Below, in pieces: positions 1 through 7,696 of a stretch of DNA of 64,000 nucleotides (the stretch's first letter is position 1; every line of letters begins with the position of its first letter). The notes under the pieces are model-generated. The model saw only the letters and a list, made by a program, of their open reading frames with translations. It made no database searches and had not been told where the DNA came from. The DNA lies in the NCBI GenBank assembly GCA_017405115.1, contig JAFRBA010000174.1, positions 11,256 through 75,255 of the forward strand. Direction: 5' to 3'. Both the position numbers and the translations under genes were made by a program. Source of the DNA: Kiritimatiellia bacterium. GTDB lineage: Bacteria; Verrucomicrobiota; Kiritimatiellia; RFP12; UBA1067.

Positions 1-10
1 CCGCAAGGGC

Positions 11-92
11 GCTTCGGCGCGTTGAAAAGTTGAGAGGTGGAAAAGTGGAATGGTGGAAAAGTGGAGAGGTTCAACTCTGGTTGGCAAATGGG
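11..92 (+). repeat. interspersed purine-rich repeat, copy 1
   Basis: The stretch begins CTTCGGCG, runs through GTTGAAAAGT and GTGGAAAAGTGGAATGGTGG units, and ends CAACTCTGGTTGGCAAA. A second copy in the same orientation lies at 51991-52063. The core is a degenerate 7-8 bp minisatellite (GTGGAAA / GTGGAAT / GTGGAGA). Both copies are intergenic. Confidence 0.75.
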
Positions 93-148
93 TGCGCTCC
101 CTCCTATGATTTGCTGCTGCTACGCAGCGACGACTTGGAACGACTGGT

Positions 149-249
149 GCGCGGCGCGGGGTCGGACGGCTTTAAGCTCGGCACCGGACTTGTTGTCTTC
201 GACAACGTGCCGAGGTTAAGAGCCTGATCCCCCCGACCCCGTGCCGCGC
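149..249. other. three-tier nested hairpin 1
   Basis: The outer stem is 149-165 with 233-249, 17 consecutive pairs including one G-T. The middle stem is 168-184 with 207-224, about 16 pairs with one bulge and one mismatch. The inner stem GTTGTC-TTC-GACAAC is 192-206. There is no T-tract on either side, so it is not a classical terminator. It could be a structured RNA or a palindromic mobile repeat. Confidence 0.7.
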
Positions 250-279
250 CGATCATGTGCTTGCAGCCAACAGCGAAAC

Positions 280-367
280 GCCGCAGGCGGGAGGATGAGG
301 GTTTACGACGAGCCCGTCGACAAGGTCGACATGTCCGGGGCTCGGCGTAAAGCCTCCCGCCCGCGGC
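280..367. other. three-tier nested hairpin 2
   Basis: The outer stem is 280-294 with 353-367 (GCCGCAGGCGGGAGG against CCTCCCGCCCGCGGC, one mismatch). The middle stem is 302-315 with about 337-351 (TTTACGACGAGCCC against GGGCTCGGCGTAAA). The inner stem is GTCGAC-AAG-GTCGAC at 316-330. The architecture matches hairpin 1 but the sequence is unrelated. Confidence 0.7.
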
Positions 368-493
368 ATTTCGCCAAAGTCTCCCCAAGTCGTCTGCGTC
401 GAAGACGCAAGTAAAGAATGACCGTTTGCAGATAGAACTCATTGACTCTGCATAAAAAGTTCTTTGCACCCAATTGGCGAGGTACTTCGAAAT

Positions 494-518
494 CTTTGCT
501 GCTGTTTACGCAGCAAAG
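494..518 (-). terminator. hairpin spanning the speB stop codon
   Basis: CTTTGCTGC (494-502) pairs with GCAGCAAAG (510-518) around a 7-nt loop that contains the speB stop codon (506-508). No U-tract follows on the minus strand, so terminator activity is uncertain. A related but degenerate sequence lies at about 110-135. Confidence 0.35.
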
Positions 519-1375
519 ACTTGAATTGACAGCAGCTCCTCGCGGAGGAACTTGCACGCGAGCGCGGTGGAGCGCCCCGTATGGTCGAGCGCGGGCGAGA
601 GCTCCACGTTGTCGAGCGCGACGACGTTGAGCTTCGAGCACACGAGCCGTACGTCGTCGACGAGCCGCGCATACGAGAGCCCCCCCGCCTCCTGCGTCCC
701 GGTGCCCGGGAACTCCGACGGATCCAACACGTCCATGTCGACCGTGAGGTACACGGGCGCATCGGGCCCTATCCCGTCCACGACCTGCGGCAGCGTCGTG
801 TCGGAGAACAGCTCCGTCGTGACATGTCCGTCGCGCATGAACTGGCGCTCGTCGCGCGTCCCGGAGCGGATCCCGAACTGGAAGATGCGTCCGTCCCCAA
901 GGATGTCGTGGCAGCGGCGCAGTACGCAGGCGTGCGAGAGCTTCACACCGAGGTAGTCGTCGCGGAGGTCGGCGTGTGCGTCGAAGTGGACGACGACTAG
1001 GCCCGGATGTCGCTTCGCCACGGCGCGGACGGCGCCGAAGGTCACGAGGTGCTCTCCTCCGAGAAGAAACGGTATCTTGCCGGCGTCGAGGATCTCCGCC
1101 GCGCGCTCCTCTATCATGTCGAGCGCGCGGTCGGGCGCGCCGAACGGAAGCTCCAAGTCACCGGAGTCGAACACCGCCGCGTCCTCGGCGATGTCGCGGT
1201 CCTGCAACATCGAGTACGTCTCTATCCCGAAGCTCTCCGACCTCATCGCGGCAGGCCCGAAGCGCGTCCCGGGGCGGAAGGACGTCGTCGAGTCGTAGGG
1301 TGCGCCGAAGAGGACGACCTTCGCCGCGTCGAACGGCTTGTCGCACCCGATGAACTGGCTGAGCTGCGCCGTCAT
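506..1375 (-). CDS. speB: agmatinase
   Basis: Predicted cytosolic Mn-dependent ureohydrolase of 289 residues, the usual family length, converting agmatine to putrescine and urea. Metal-site motifs are present: GGEH (106-109), HFDAHAD (130-136, with D132, H134 and D136) and TVDMDVLDP (211-219, with D213 and D215). The ATG overlaps the speE stop by 4 nt (ATGA), which implies translational coupling. It is the last gene of the speA-speE-speB operon, and agmatinase rather than arginase fits the adjacent arginine decarboxylase. The C-terminus lies in a palindrome (494-518). Subfamily confidence is high because of the operon; arginase is the main alternative. Confidence 0.95.
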   Translation of the reverse strand: MTAQLSQFIGCDKPFDAAKVVLFGAPYDSTTSFRPGTRFGPAAMRSESFGIETYSMLQDRDIAEDAAVFDSGDLELPFGAPDRALDMIEERAAEILDAGKIPFLLGGEHLVTFGAVRAVAKRHPGLVVVHFDAHADLRDDYLGVKLSHACVLRRCHDILGDGRIFQFGIRSGTRDERQFMRDGHVTTELFSDTTLPQVVDGIGPDAPVYLTVDMDVLDPSEFPGTGTQEAGGLSYARLVDDVRLVCSKLNVVALDNVELSPALDHTGRSTALACKFLREELLSIQVFAA

Positions 1376-2232
1376 TTCCCGTGTTCCTCCTCTCTGAGGA
1401 TGTCCAGCACGTAGTTTGGCAAGGCGAAGGCGCCGCGGTGGAGCGCGGTGTTATAGTAGCGCGTCCTGATCCGAAGCCTGTTCCAGCGCTCCTCGTCGAG
1501 GTTGCCGATGGGATGGTACTTCCTCGAGGCGAAGCCGAAGAGCCAGTGCCCGGAGGGATAGCTCGGGATGTGGCACTGGTAGACCGTGGACACGGGGAAT
1601 TCCACGGCTATGTGACGATGCGCGTCGCGCACGGACTTCTGGTGCGCCGCGTAGAACGGGGACTCGTGCTGGTTTATGAGGATGCCGTCGTCGCGGAGCG
1701 CCTTGTAGCACGTGCCGTAGAATTCGCGCGTGAAGAAGCCCTCGGCAGGCCCGTACGGGTCGGACGAGTCGACGATGATGAGGTCGTACTCGGCCTTCTT
1801 GCCGCGCACGTACCTGAGGCCCTCCTCGAACCACACCTTAACCCGCTTGTCCTTCAGCTTGGCGGACGTGAACGGCAGGTACTTCCTCGCAAGCAGCACC
1901 ACGTGCTTGTCCACCTCCACCAGGTCGATGGACTCGATCGACCTGTACTTGGTCAGCTCGCGCACCGTGCCTCCGTCGCCCCCGCCGATCACCAGCACGT
2001 TCCTGACGCGCGGATGTACCGCCATGGGCACGTGTGTGATCATCTCGTGGTAGATGAACTCGTCCTTCTCGGTGATCATGAGTCCGCCGTCGAGGACGAG
2101 GACGCGTCCGTAGGCCTGCGTGTCGAGGATGTCTATCTGCTGCACGGCGCTCTTCCTCGAGGCGATCTGCTCGACCACCTTCATCGAGAAGCGCACGTCG
2201 CGCGTGTGTTCGTCTGTGTACCAAAGTTCCAT
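1372..2232 (-). CDS. speE: spermidine synthase (polyamine aminopropyltransferase)
   Basis: Transfers an aminopropyl group from decarboxylated S-adenosylmethionine to putrescine in the cytosol. The 286-residue protein is of normal family length. The N-terminal beta domain (about 1-70) contains LVLDGGLMITEKDEFIYHEM, and the Rossmann domain contains the nucleotide loop IGGGDGGT (82-89) and DSSDPYGPAEGFF (155-167), whose aspartates are the conserved active-site acids. The ATG at 2232 has an AAAGGAAA ribosome-binding site. It follows speA after a hairpin-containing spacer and overlaps speB. No speD for the co-substrate is in the window, so that enzyme must be elsewhere. Confidence 0.96.
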   Translation of the reverse strand: MELWYTDEHTRDVRFSMKVVEQIASRKSAVQQIDILDTQAYGRVLVLDGGLMITEKDEFIYHEMITHVPMAVHPRVRNVLVIGGGDGGTVRELTKYRSIESIDLVEVDKHVVLLARKYLPFTSAKLKDKRVKVWFEEGLRYVRGKKAEYDLIIVDSSDPYGPAEGFFTREFYGTCYKALRDDGILINQHESPFYAAHQKSVRDAHRHIAVEFPVSTVYQCHIPSYPSGHWLFGFASRKYHPIGNLDEERWNRLRIRTRYYNTALHRGAFALPNYVLDILREEEHGK

Positions 2233-2261
2233 TACGAGTTTCCTTTCTGTCGATATGATTT

Positions 2262-2344
2262 TAACAAACGGATTTGTTCGCGCCTAACGGCGCTCACTGT
2301 TTCGGAAAGCGAAGACCGTTAGGTCTGAGCAAATCCGTTTGTTA
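2262..2344. promoter_or_regulatory. intercistronic hairpin between speA and speE
   Basis: The outer arms AACAAACGGATTTG (2263-2276) and CAAATCCGTTTGTT (2330-2343) are perfectly complementary. Inner arms CCTAACGG (2283-2290) and CCGTTAGG (2316-2323) also pair. The structure starts 17 nt after the speA stop and ends 30 nt before speE. No T-tract follows, so it may be an mRNA processing or stability element or an attenuator that sets the speA to speE-speB ratio. Confidence 0.7.
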
Positions 2345-2360
2345 TTCATCTCTCCCTCCT

Positions 2361-3836
2361 TCACGCCACAACTTGGATAAAATCCAAATTCATGTCCTCG
2401 GTGCCGGTCATGAAGCATCCCTTCTCCTTGGCGAAGAGGATGTGCTCGAGGATGTCGGGCGTGATGCGCTCGCCTGGCGCGACGATCGGGATGCCCGGCG
2501 GGTAGCTCATCACGAACTCGCCGGCGACGAACCCCACGGAGTCCGTCATCGGCACCCTGCGCTTCTTCGCGTAGAACGCGTCCTGCGGGGTCATGGAGAC
2601 GTCGGGGTCGATGTATTCGTGGTCGAAGAGCCCTGCCGGGCTGCGCTCGTGGAGGCGCTTGACCTCGGCGAGCGCCGAGATGAGGCGCTCGACGTCCATC
2701 ATGCGGTCGCCCGCGGACAGAATGGCGAGCAGGTTGCCGACGTCTCCGAACTCTATCTGTATCCCGTAGTCGTCCCTGAGGTGGTCGTAGACCTCGATGC
2801 CGGCGAGCCCTATGTCGCGCGTGTGGACCGAGAGCTTCGTGCGGTCGAAGGCGAACACGGCGTCGCCGTCGACTAGCTCGGGGCCGAACGCATGGTATCC
2901 GCCGAGCTCGTTCACCTCGTCGCGCGCGTAGTCGGCGAACTCCATCGTCTTCTGGTAGTCGTCGCGCCCCTTGAAGAAGAGGCGGCGCCGCGCGATGTCG
3001 AGGGACGACAGCAGCAGGTAGTTGGCGCTCGTGGACTGCGTGAGCGTGATGACCTGGCGCACATAGTCGGGGTTCACGGGCTTGCGCGTCAGCAGGATGG
3101 AGCTCTGGGTGAGCGACCCGCCGGTCTTGTGGATCGAGCACGCCGCCATGTCGGCCCCGGCCGCCATCGCGGACACAGGCAGCTCCTCGTGGAACGTGAA
3201 GTGCGTGCCGTGCGCCTCGTCCGCGAGGACTAGCATGCCGGCCTCGTGTGCGAGCTTCACTATGGTCTCGATGTCGGAGCATATCCCGTAGTACGTCGGG
3301 TTGTTGACGAGGATCGCCTTGGCGTCCGGATGGTCCTCTATCGCCTTCTTCACGTCGGCGATGCGCATCCCGAGCGGGATGCCGAGCTTTTTGTTGCGCC
3401 CGGGGTTGATGTAGACCGGCACGGCGCCGTTCACGACGAGCGCGTTGATGGCGCTCCTGTGGACGTTCCGCGGAAGTATTATCTTGTCGCCGCGGCCCGT
3501 GGCCGCCCATATCATGGTCTGCACGGCCGAGGTGGTTCCGTTGACCATGAAGAAGGCGTTGTCGGCCCCGAACGCCTGCGCGGCGAGGGACTGGGCGTCC
3601 TTGATGACTGACACCGGGTGGCCCAGGTTGTCCAGCGGCTTCATGGAGTTCACGTCCAGCTCCATGCAGAGCTTGCCGAAGTACTCTGGCAGCTCGGAGT
3701 TCATCCGACCGCCCTTGTGGGCCGGAACGTCGAAGTGCGCGAGGCGGTTTATCCGCTGCGCGTTCAGTGCCTCTGCGAGAGGCGCGGCAGTCTGTTCAAG
3801 GTCCAACTCATGAAATCCCCGAGCAGGTTTTTCCAC
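2361..3836 (-). CDS. speA: PLP-dependent arginine/lysine/ornithine decarboxylase, probably arginine decarboxylase
   Basis: Fold-type I PLP enzyme of the compact Bacillus SpeA/Cad type, 491 residues. DEAHGTHF (206-213) and the PLP-lysine motif SIHKTGGSLTQ (K237) are clear, and an early PAHKGG (39-44) is typical. Arginine is the likely substrate because agmatinase and spermidine synthase follow in the same transcript; lysine or ornithine specificity cannot be excluded from sequence. No ATG lies near the N-terminus, so a GTG at 3836 is chosen, with AGGAAG about 10 nt upstream. A strong promoter lies at 3903-3931. It is the first gene of the polyamine operon. Confidence 0.93.
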   Translation of the reverse strand: MEKPARGFHELDLEQTAAPLAEALNAQRINRLAHFDVPAHKGGRMNSELPEYFGKLCMELDVNSMKPLDNLGHPVSVIKDAQSLAAQAFGADNAFFMVNGTTSAVQTMIWAATGRGDKIILPRNVHRSAINALVVNGAVPVYINPGRNKKLGIPLGMRIADVKKAIEDHPDAKAILVNNPTYYGICSDIETIVKLAHEAGMLVLADEAHGTHFTFHEELPVSAMAAGADMAACSIHKTGGSLTQSSILLTRKPVNPDYVRQVITLTQSTSANYLLLSSLDIARRRLFFKGRDDYQKTMEFADYARDEVNELGGYHAFGPELVDGDAVFAFDRTKLSVHTRDIGLAGIEVYDHLRDDYGIQIEFGDVGNLLAILSAGDRMMDVERLISALAEVKRLHERSPAGLFDHEYIDPDVSMTPQDAFYAKKRRVPMTDSVGFVAGEFVMSYPPGIPIVAPGERITPDILEHILFAKEKGCFMTGTEDMNLDFIQVVA

Positions 3837-3902
3837 AGGGACGTCGCTTCCTGTCGTGCACCCACACGCGGAGAGTCGTCTATTATGGAACGAACGATGC
3901 GG

Positions 3903-3931
3903 ATTGTACCAAACTTGCCCCTTCAGTTCAA
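3903..3931 (-). promoter_or_regulatory. sigma70-type promoter of the speA operon
   Basis: On the minus strand TTGAAC (3926-3931) and TACAAT (3903-3908) are separated by exactly 17 bp, and the -10 has an upstream TGG (extended -10). It lies about 65 bp before the speA start. Confidence 0.75.
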
Positions 3932-3969
3932 TGGCGAATTTTCACGATGGCGCATCCGCAGAGTTCGTC

Positions 3970-5964
3970 TTAAAGCCACCTGAAAATCGCCGGGCGCTGG
4001 GTGAGCACCGGGCTTTCGATCTGCACGACTCCGGCGGCAGTCCGCCTGAACTCCACACGGCGCCACGAGCCGTCGCCCTGAAGCCGCTCGATCGAAGACG
4101 GCTCCGACGCGAACTGCATTTCAGGCGCGTCGTCCCCGTCGAGGTCGAGATAGTTGAGAACGAACACCTTCTCCCCGGCGCCAGTCGTGCCGGACTCGCA
4201 TGTCGCGTGGCCGACGCCTAGATAGCACAAGCCGCCTGGAAGCCCGCCGCCGAGCATGGAAAGCCACTTCACCATCTCGGCCTTGTAGCGTTCGGAGAAA
4301 AGCGTCGCGGCGTAGTATACCGGCTGCTGAACAGGCAGCGCCTGTGCCATGACAAGCACCTTTCCCCCGCGCGCGTTCTCAAACAGGACGCTACCCGGCG
4401 CCTCGAACACCGGCTCGTCCCCCATCTTCGGGCGGTTGAGGAGCTTCGTCAGGACCTTGGCGCCAGACATTGTTTCGGAGATGTCCGTGAGCTCGCCCGT
4501 ACGCATCCCCAGTTGCCTGAATCCGTCCTCGAACTCGTGGATCTGGATCGTCTTTCGCTTCCACGGCTTCGCGGCCACGCCGATGTCGGCCGAATATCCG
4601 TTCCGGGAAAGCCAAAGCGCACCAGAACCGTCGACTATCACATTCCCCGACAGTATCGCGAGCAGTTCTTCTTTGCCCAGCAGCTTGAGCGTGTCCCCCG
4701 TGAGCGCGGTCACCTCGCCAGGCCGGGCCCTCCCGTATCTGCACGGTATGCCCGTGAGGGCGAGGTATCTGTCGCCGAAATTCAAAGAGACCGGTCCGCA
4801 CAGGGGAACCACGACGCCGCTCTGCCGGAAATCGACCTTCGCCGCCCATTCCATAAGACCCCTGTTCTCCCTGAAAAGCCTCCTGTACGCCGCCCCAGAC
4901 TTCTTTTCGTGGTAGTTCCCAGTCCTGGTGATCCACATCTTCGCGCCCTTGCAGCCCTCGAGCGCCAGCATCACGAGATGGTCGTACGTCCGCACCGCGC
5001 TCGTGGCCCAGAGAGTGTGCGGGCATGTGTCGAGCTCCTGCATGTACACGACATCCCGCCCGACAAAGTCGAGCTGATGCGCATAAGAGCTGCGGGCGTC
5101 GACGACGTGGAACAGGTCCTTGCCGAACCCGTGGTACGGCGCGCCGCTGCCGCGGATTATAGGCGTCTGCCCCGGAGCGGCCAGAATCTGCGCGAACTCT
5201 CGCGCGTGCCTCAAATGCGCTTCGGAGCCGACAACGCACAACATGCCGGGGATGTCGGACGAGAAACCGTCGCGTATCGTCCTGAAGAACTTCCTGAGCG
5301 AATCGACGTTGACGGCTTCCCACGCCTCTGCAGTCGCGGCGTCGCCCGAACTGAGGGCCTTCACCACGGCCTCGCGCGTCCACTCGCGCCCTGTTCTCTT
5401 CGAGAACTCCGCAAGATGCAGCGGACAGAAGCACCCCGGCAGGCTCCAGATGATGCGGGTATCGTCGTCGACCATGAAGAATCCGGGCTTCTTGGCCGAG
5501 AACGTGCGGCAGGTGCGCGCGATGTAGTCGAGGAAACGCGGATCCATCGGGCACATCCTGTAGACGCTTGTGCCATCGGGCTTCACGGAGAGCTGCCACG
5601 GCGTCACGGAACCGGGGAATCCGCCGTGTCCCATCGTCGCCTGTAGGAGAACCCCAAGGCGGACGGAGGAAAGCGGCTTTATTTTCCCGGCGACGTCGTC
5701 ATACCACTTGGCGTACATCGCCGCCTTGTCGGCGACTGGGTCGCCTTCTGGGTTCACCGGGCAGCTCCACGCTATGCCGTCGACCAGCGTCGTGTTGCCG
5801 AGATCGGCGCAGTCGCTGGCGAGCTCGTCAAGGCAGGAGCCCTTCAGCGGCATCACGGATATCCATCGCGGGCACTCCGCCGACACCGCAACGGCCGATG
5901 CGACGACGACGGCGAAGACCGCATTGCGAGCCAAGCCCATTCCATGTTCGACACGGCGTTTCAT
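3970..5964 (-). CDS. secreted TIM-barrel-like protein of unknown family, possible glycoside hydrolase
   Basis: 664-residue protein with a signal peptide (about 1-27, ending VAVSAEC). I do not recognise a named family. The N-terminal half reads like a (beta/alpha)8 glycosidase: FFMVDDDTRI at about 160 sits where a barrel active-site strand would be, followed by CFCPLHLAEFSKRTGREW, a pattern I associate with uncharacterised Lentisphaera-type GH42-like proteins. A later Rossmann-like segment and C-terminal beta region resemble the trimerisation part of GH42. The start at 5964 is chosen for its GGAGAAG ribosome-binding site and signal peptide; the open frame continues upstream into the ABC gene. 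It lies 32 bp after the ATPase gene, so probably co-transcribed, an unusual partner for a polysaccharide exporter. Confidence 0.7.
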   Translation of the reverse strand: MKRRVEHGMGLARNAVFAVVVASAVAVSAECPRWISVMPLKGSCLDELASDCADLGNTTLVDGIAWSCPVNPEGDPVADKAAMYAKWYDDVAGKIKPLSSVRLGVLLQATMGHGGFPGSVTPWQLSVKPDGTSVYRMCPMDPRFLDYIARTCRTFSAKKPGFFMVDDDTRIIWSLPGCFCPLHLAEFSKRTGREWTREAVVKALSSGDAATAEAWEAVNVDSLRKFFRTIRDGFSSDIPGMLCVVGSEAHLRHAREFAQILAAPGQTPIIRGSGAPYHGFGKDLFHVVDARSSYAHQLDFVGRDVVYMQELDTCPHTLWATSAVRTYDHLVMLALEGCKGAKMWITRTGNYHEKKSGAAYRRLFRENRGLMEWAAKVDFRQSGVVVPLCGPVSLNFGDRYLALTGIPCRYGRARPGEVTALTGDTLKLLGKEELLAILSGNVIVDGSGALWLSRNGYSADIGVAAKPWKRKTIQIHEFEDGFRQLGMRTGELTDISETMSGAKVLTKLLNRPKMGDEPVFEAPGSVLFENARGGKVLVMAQALPVQQPVYYAATLFSERYKAEMVKWLSMLGGGLPGGLCYLGVGHATCESGTTGAGEKVFVLNYLDLDGDDAPEMQFASEPSSIERLQGDGSWRRVEFRRTAAGVVQIESPVLTQRPAIFRWL

Positions 5965-5996
5965 TTGAACTTCTCCAGGGGGATTGCGTGCAACGG

Positions 5997-6779
5997 TCAC
6001 GTCCTGCCCTTGGGGCTCGCCTTGCGCGGCTCGTCGCAGAACGCCTCGTAGCGGTCGCAGATGCCGGCGACGTCTTCGCCGAACTCCACCTGCTCGCCCT
6101 TGTGCAGCCAGAGTATCTTGTTGCACATGCTCCGGACCTGCCTTATGGAATGCGACACGAGGATCGTCGTTGCGCCGGACTCCATGATCGACCGCATCTT
6201 ACCCTCGCTCTTCTTCCTGAAGTGCCCGTCGCCGACGGAAAGCACCTCGTCGAGGATCAGGATCTCGGGGTTGATCCGGGATGCTATGGAAAAGGCGAGA
6301 CGCGACTTCATGCCCGACGACAGCTGGCGGAACGGGTAGTCCTCGAACTCCCCGAGCTCCGCGAACTCGATTATCTCGGGGTAGACCTCGTTCATGTATT
6401 CCCGCGTGTAGCCCAGCATCGCGCCACGCAGGTACGCGTTCTCCTTGACGGTGAGGTCCTTGTCAAAGCCGGAGGCGAGCTCGAGCAGCGCCGAAATGCT
6501 GCCGCGCGTGCGTATGACCCCCTCCGTCGGCTCCATGATGCGGGCGACGGCCTTCAGGAGAGTCGACTTGCCGGCGCCGTTTGTCCCGATGATGCCCAGC
6601 ATGTCGCCCGGCATGAGCGAGAACGTGATGTGGCGGTTCGCCCAGAAGTTCGTGACGCGGAGCTTGCCGGTCAGCTTGCGCATGAGATACTCCTTCAGCC
6701 CGATCTGCTTCACGTCGCCGCGCTTGTAGCGGATGGAGACGTCGCACACTTCGACTGCCGGGCGGACTGCCTTAGACAT
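5997..6779 (-). CDS. ABC-2 polysaccharide/teichoic-type exporter, ATP-binding subunit
   Basis: Cytoplasmic ATPase of the TagH/Wzt/KpsT group, 260 residues. Walker A GTNGAGKST (65-73), signature LSSGM (153-157) and Walker B ILILDEV (173-179) are intact. It ends soon after the nucleotide-binding domain, so it lacks the C-terminal carbohydrate-binding domain of Wzt proteins that export capped O-antigens. The ATG at 6779 overlaps the permease stop by 8 nt, which supports a two-subunit exporter. No glycosyltransferase is nearby, so the cargo cannot be deduced. Confidence 0.92.
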   Translation of the reverse strand: MSKAVRPAVEVCDVSIRYKRGDVKQIGLKEYLMRKLTGKLRVTNFWANRHITFSLMPGDMLGIIGTNGAGKSTLLKAVARIMEPTEGVIRTRGSISALLELASGFDKDLTVKENAYLRGAMLGYTREYMNEVYPEIIEFAELGEFEDYPFRQLSSGMKSRLAFSIASRINPEILILDEVLSVGDGHFRKKSEGKMRSIMESGATTILVSHSIRQVRSMCNKILWLHKGEQVEFGEDVAGICDRYEAFCDEPRKASPKGRT

Positions 6780-7539
6780 GGTAGAGGAACTCCGTGTTGT
6801 GGCGCTTGTACAGCAACCCGCCGATGAACAGCGCAAGCGCGGCGAAGCCGGCGAGGAGCGCGAACTCCCAGGGCTCCGGCGTGGCGTTGTCCAGGACGAT
6901 CTTGCGGATGAAGGCGATGTGGTCGTAGACCGGGTTGCAGCGGAAGAAGACCCGCATCTTCGGCGGAAAGCGGTCCGTCATGTAGAATATGGCCGAGCCG
7001 TACATGATGAGCCTCGTCATCACGCTCCACAGGTACTGCATGTCGCGGAAGAACACGTAGAGCGCGGAAAGGATGAGGCCGAGGCCGATGTTGAACAGCG
7101 CCAGGGTGACGATCGGATACACCAGGATGAGGAAGTGCCAAGTGAAGCTGATGCCGTCCAGTACGCAGAAGATGAAAAACACGACAAGCGTCAGCGCGAA
7201 GTTCAGCAGAGTCTGCGCGTTCTTGGACAGGAGGAACAGGTACTTCGGCACGTTCACCTTCGTGAAGATGGCGGAGTTTCCGACGAGGGCGGTCATGCCG
7301 CCCTTGCTCGAATCGGAGAAGAAGCCGAACACGAGGATGCCCGCGAAGAGGTACGTGGTGTAGTGCGGCGCGTCGCGCCCGAAGAACTGCGTGAACACCA
7401 CCTTCATGACCAGCAGCGTCAGCAGCGGCGAAAGGAGGCTCCAGCCGACTCCCAGCACAGTGCCCTTGTACTTGTGCTTGAAGTCGCGCTTGACCAGCTC
7501 CTCCAGGAGGAACCTGTGTTTCTTTAGCTTTCGGAACAT
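6772..7539 (-). CDS. ABC-2 type exporter, permease subunit
   Basis: Inner-membrane permease of the TagG/Wzm/KpsM family, 255 residues with six likely membrane segments. LLEELVKRDFKHKYKGTVLG at the N-terminus is the typical cytoplasmic lead-in of the family. The start at 7539 (MFRKLKKHR) is preferred over upstream starts because an extended -10 promoter (7547-7555) lies only 7 nt before it; upstream starts would precede the transcript. This implies a leaderless mRNA. It is the first gene of the exporter operon and is divergent from comM across a symmetric operator-like palindrome. Confidence 0.92.
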   Translation of the reverse strand: MFRKLKKHRFLLEELVKRDFKHKYKGTVLGVGWSLLSPLLTLLVMKVVFTQFFGRDAPHYTTYLFAGILVFGFFSDSSKGGMTALVGNSAIFTKVNVPKYLFLLSKNAQTLLNFALTLVVFFIFCVLDGISFTWHFLILVYPIVTLALFNIGLGLILSALYVFFRDMQYLWSVMTRLIMYGSAIFYMTDRFPPKMRVFFRCNPVYDHIAFIRKIVLDNATPEPWEFALLAGFAALALFIGGLLYKRHNTEFLYHV

Positions 7540-7546
7540 TGCGGAT

Positions 7547-7555
7547 ATTATACCA
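7547..7555 (-). promoter_or_regulatory. extended -10 promoter, ABC exporter operon (leaderless)
   Basis: On the minus strand TGGTATAAT (7555-7547) matches TGn-TATAAT perfectly. The permease ATG begins 7 nt downstream, at the expected transcription start. No good -35 hexamer is present; that position is occupied by the outer half-site of the palindrome at 7571-7614. Confidence 0.7.
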
Positions 7556-7570
7556 CAATCAGCGCCTGAA

Positions 7571-7614
7571 GGTGTCTCCATCGTGTCTCCAAAAAAAGAC
7601 ACGTTCGGGACACC
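7571..7614. promoter_or_regulatory. symmetric four-half-site operator candidate
   Basis: GTGTC occurs at 7572-7576 and 7583-7587, and GACAC at 7598-7602 and 7609-7613. Both inverted pairs are centred exactly on 7592.5, and neighbouring half-sites are 11 bp apart, one helical turn. The outer left half-site covers the -35 position of the exporter promoter, so a repressor is likely. It could also act on comM in the other direction. Confidence 0.6.
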
Positions 7615-7696
7615 ATCGAGACCACGGGCGCCGGAGTTTCTGTCATACTGTCCGCGTCTTCGGCGACGAAGGCAGAAAGGAAGGAACAGTCAGGAC

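Larger units (their letters stand above)
1..505. other. gene-free region downstream of speB
   Basis: No convincing gene was found. Short open frames here lack ribosome-binding sites and recognisable content. The stretch holds a purine-rich interspersed repeat (11-92), two large nested hairpins (149-249 and 280-367), a small palindrome TGCGTC-GAA-GACGCA (395-409) and a hairpin at the end of speB (494-518). Confidence 0.7.

Noticed and set aside
149..249. Rho-independent terminator of the spe operon
   Set aside because: It is more than 250 bp beyond the speB stop, has no T-tract on either strand and is far longer than normal terminator stems.
2284..3510. 408-codon minus-strand frame overlapping speA
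   Set aside because: Arginine/histidine-rich shadow in another frame of the arginine decarboxylase gene.
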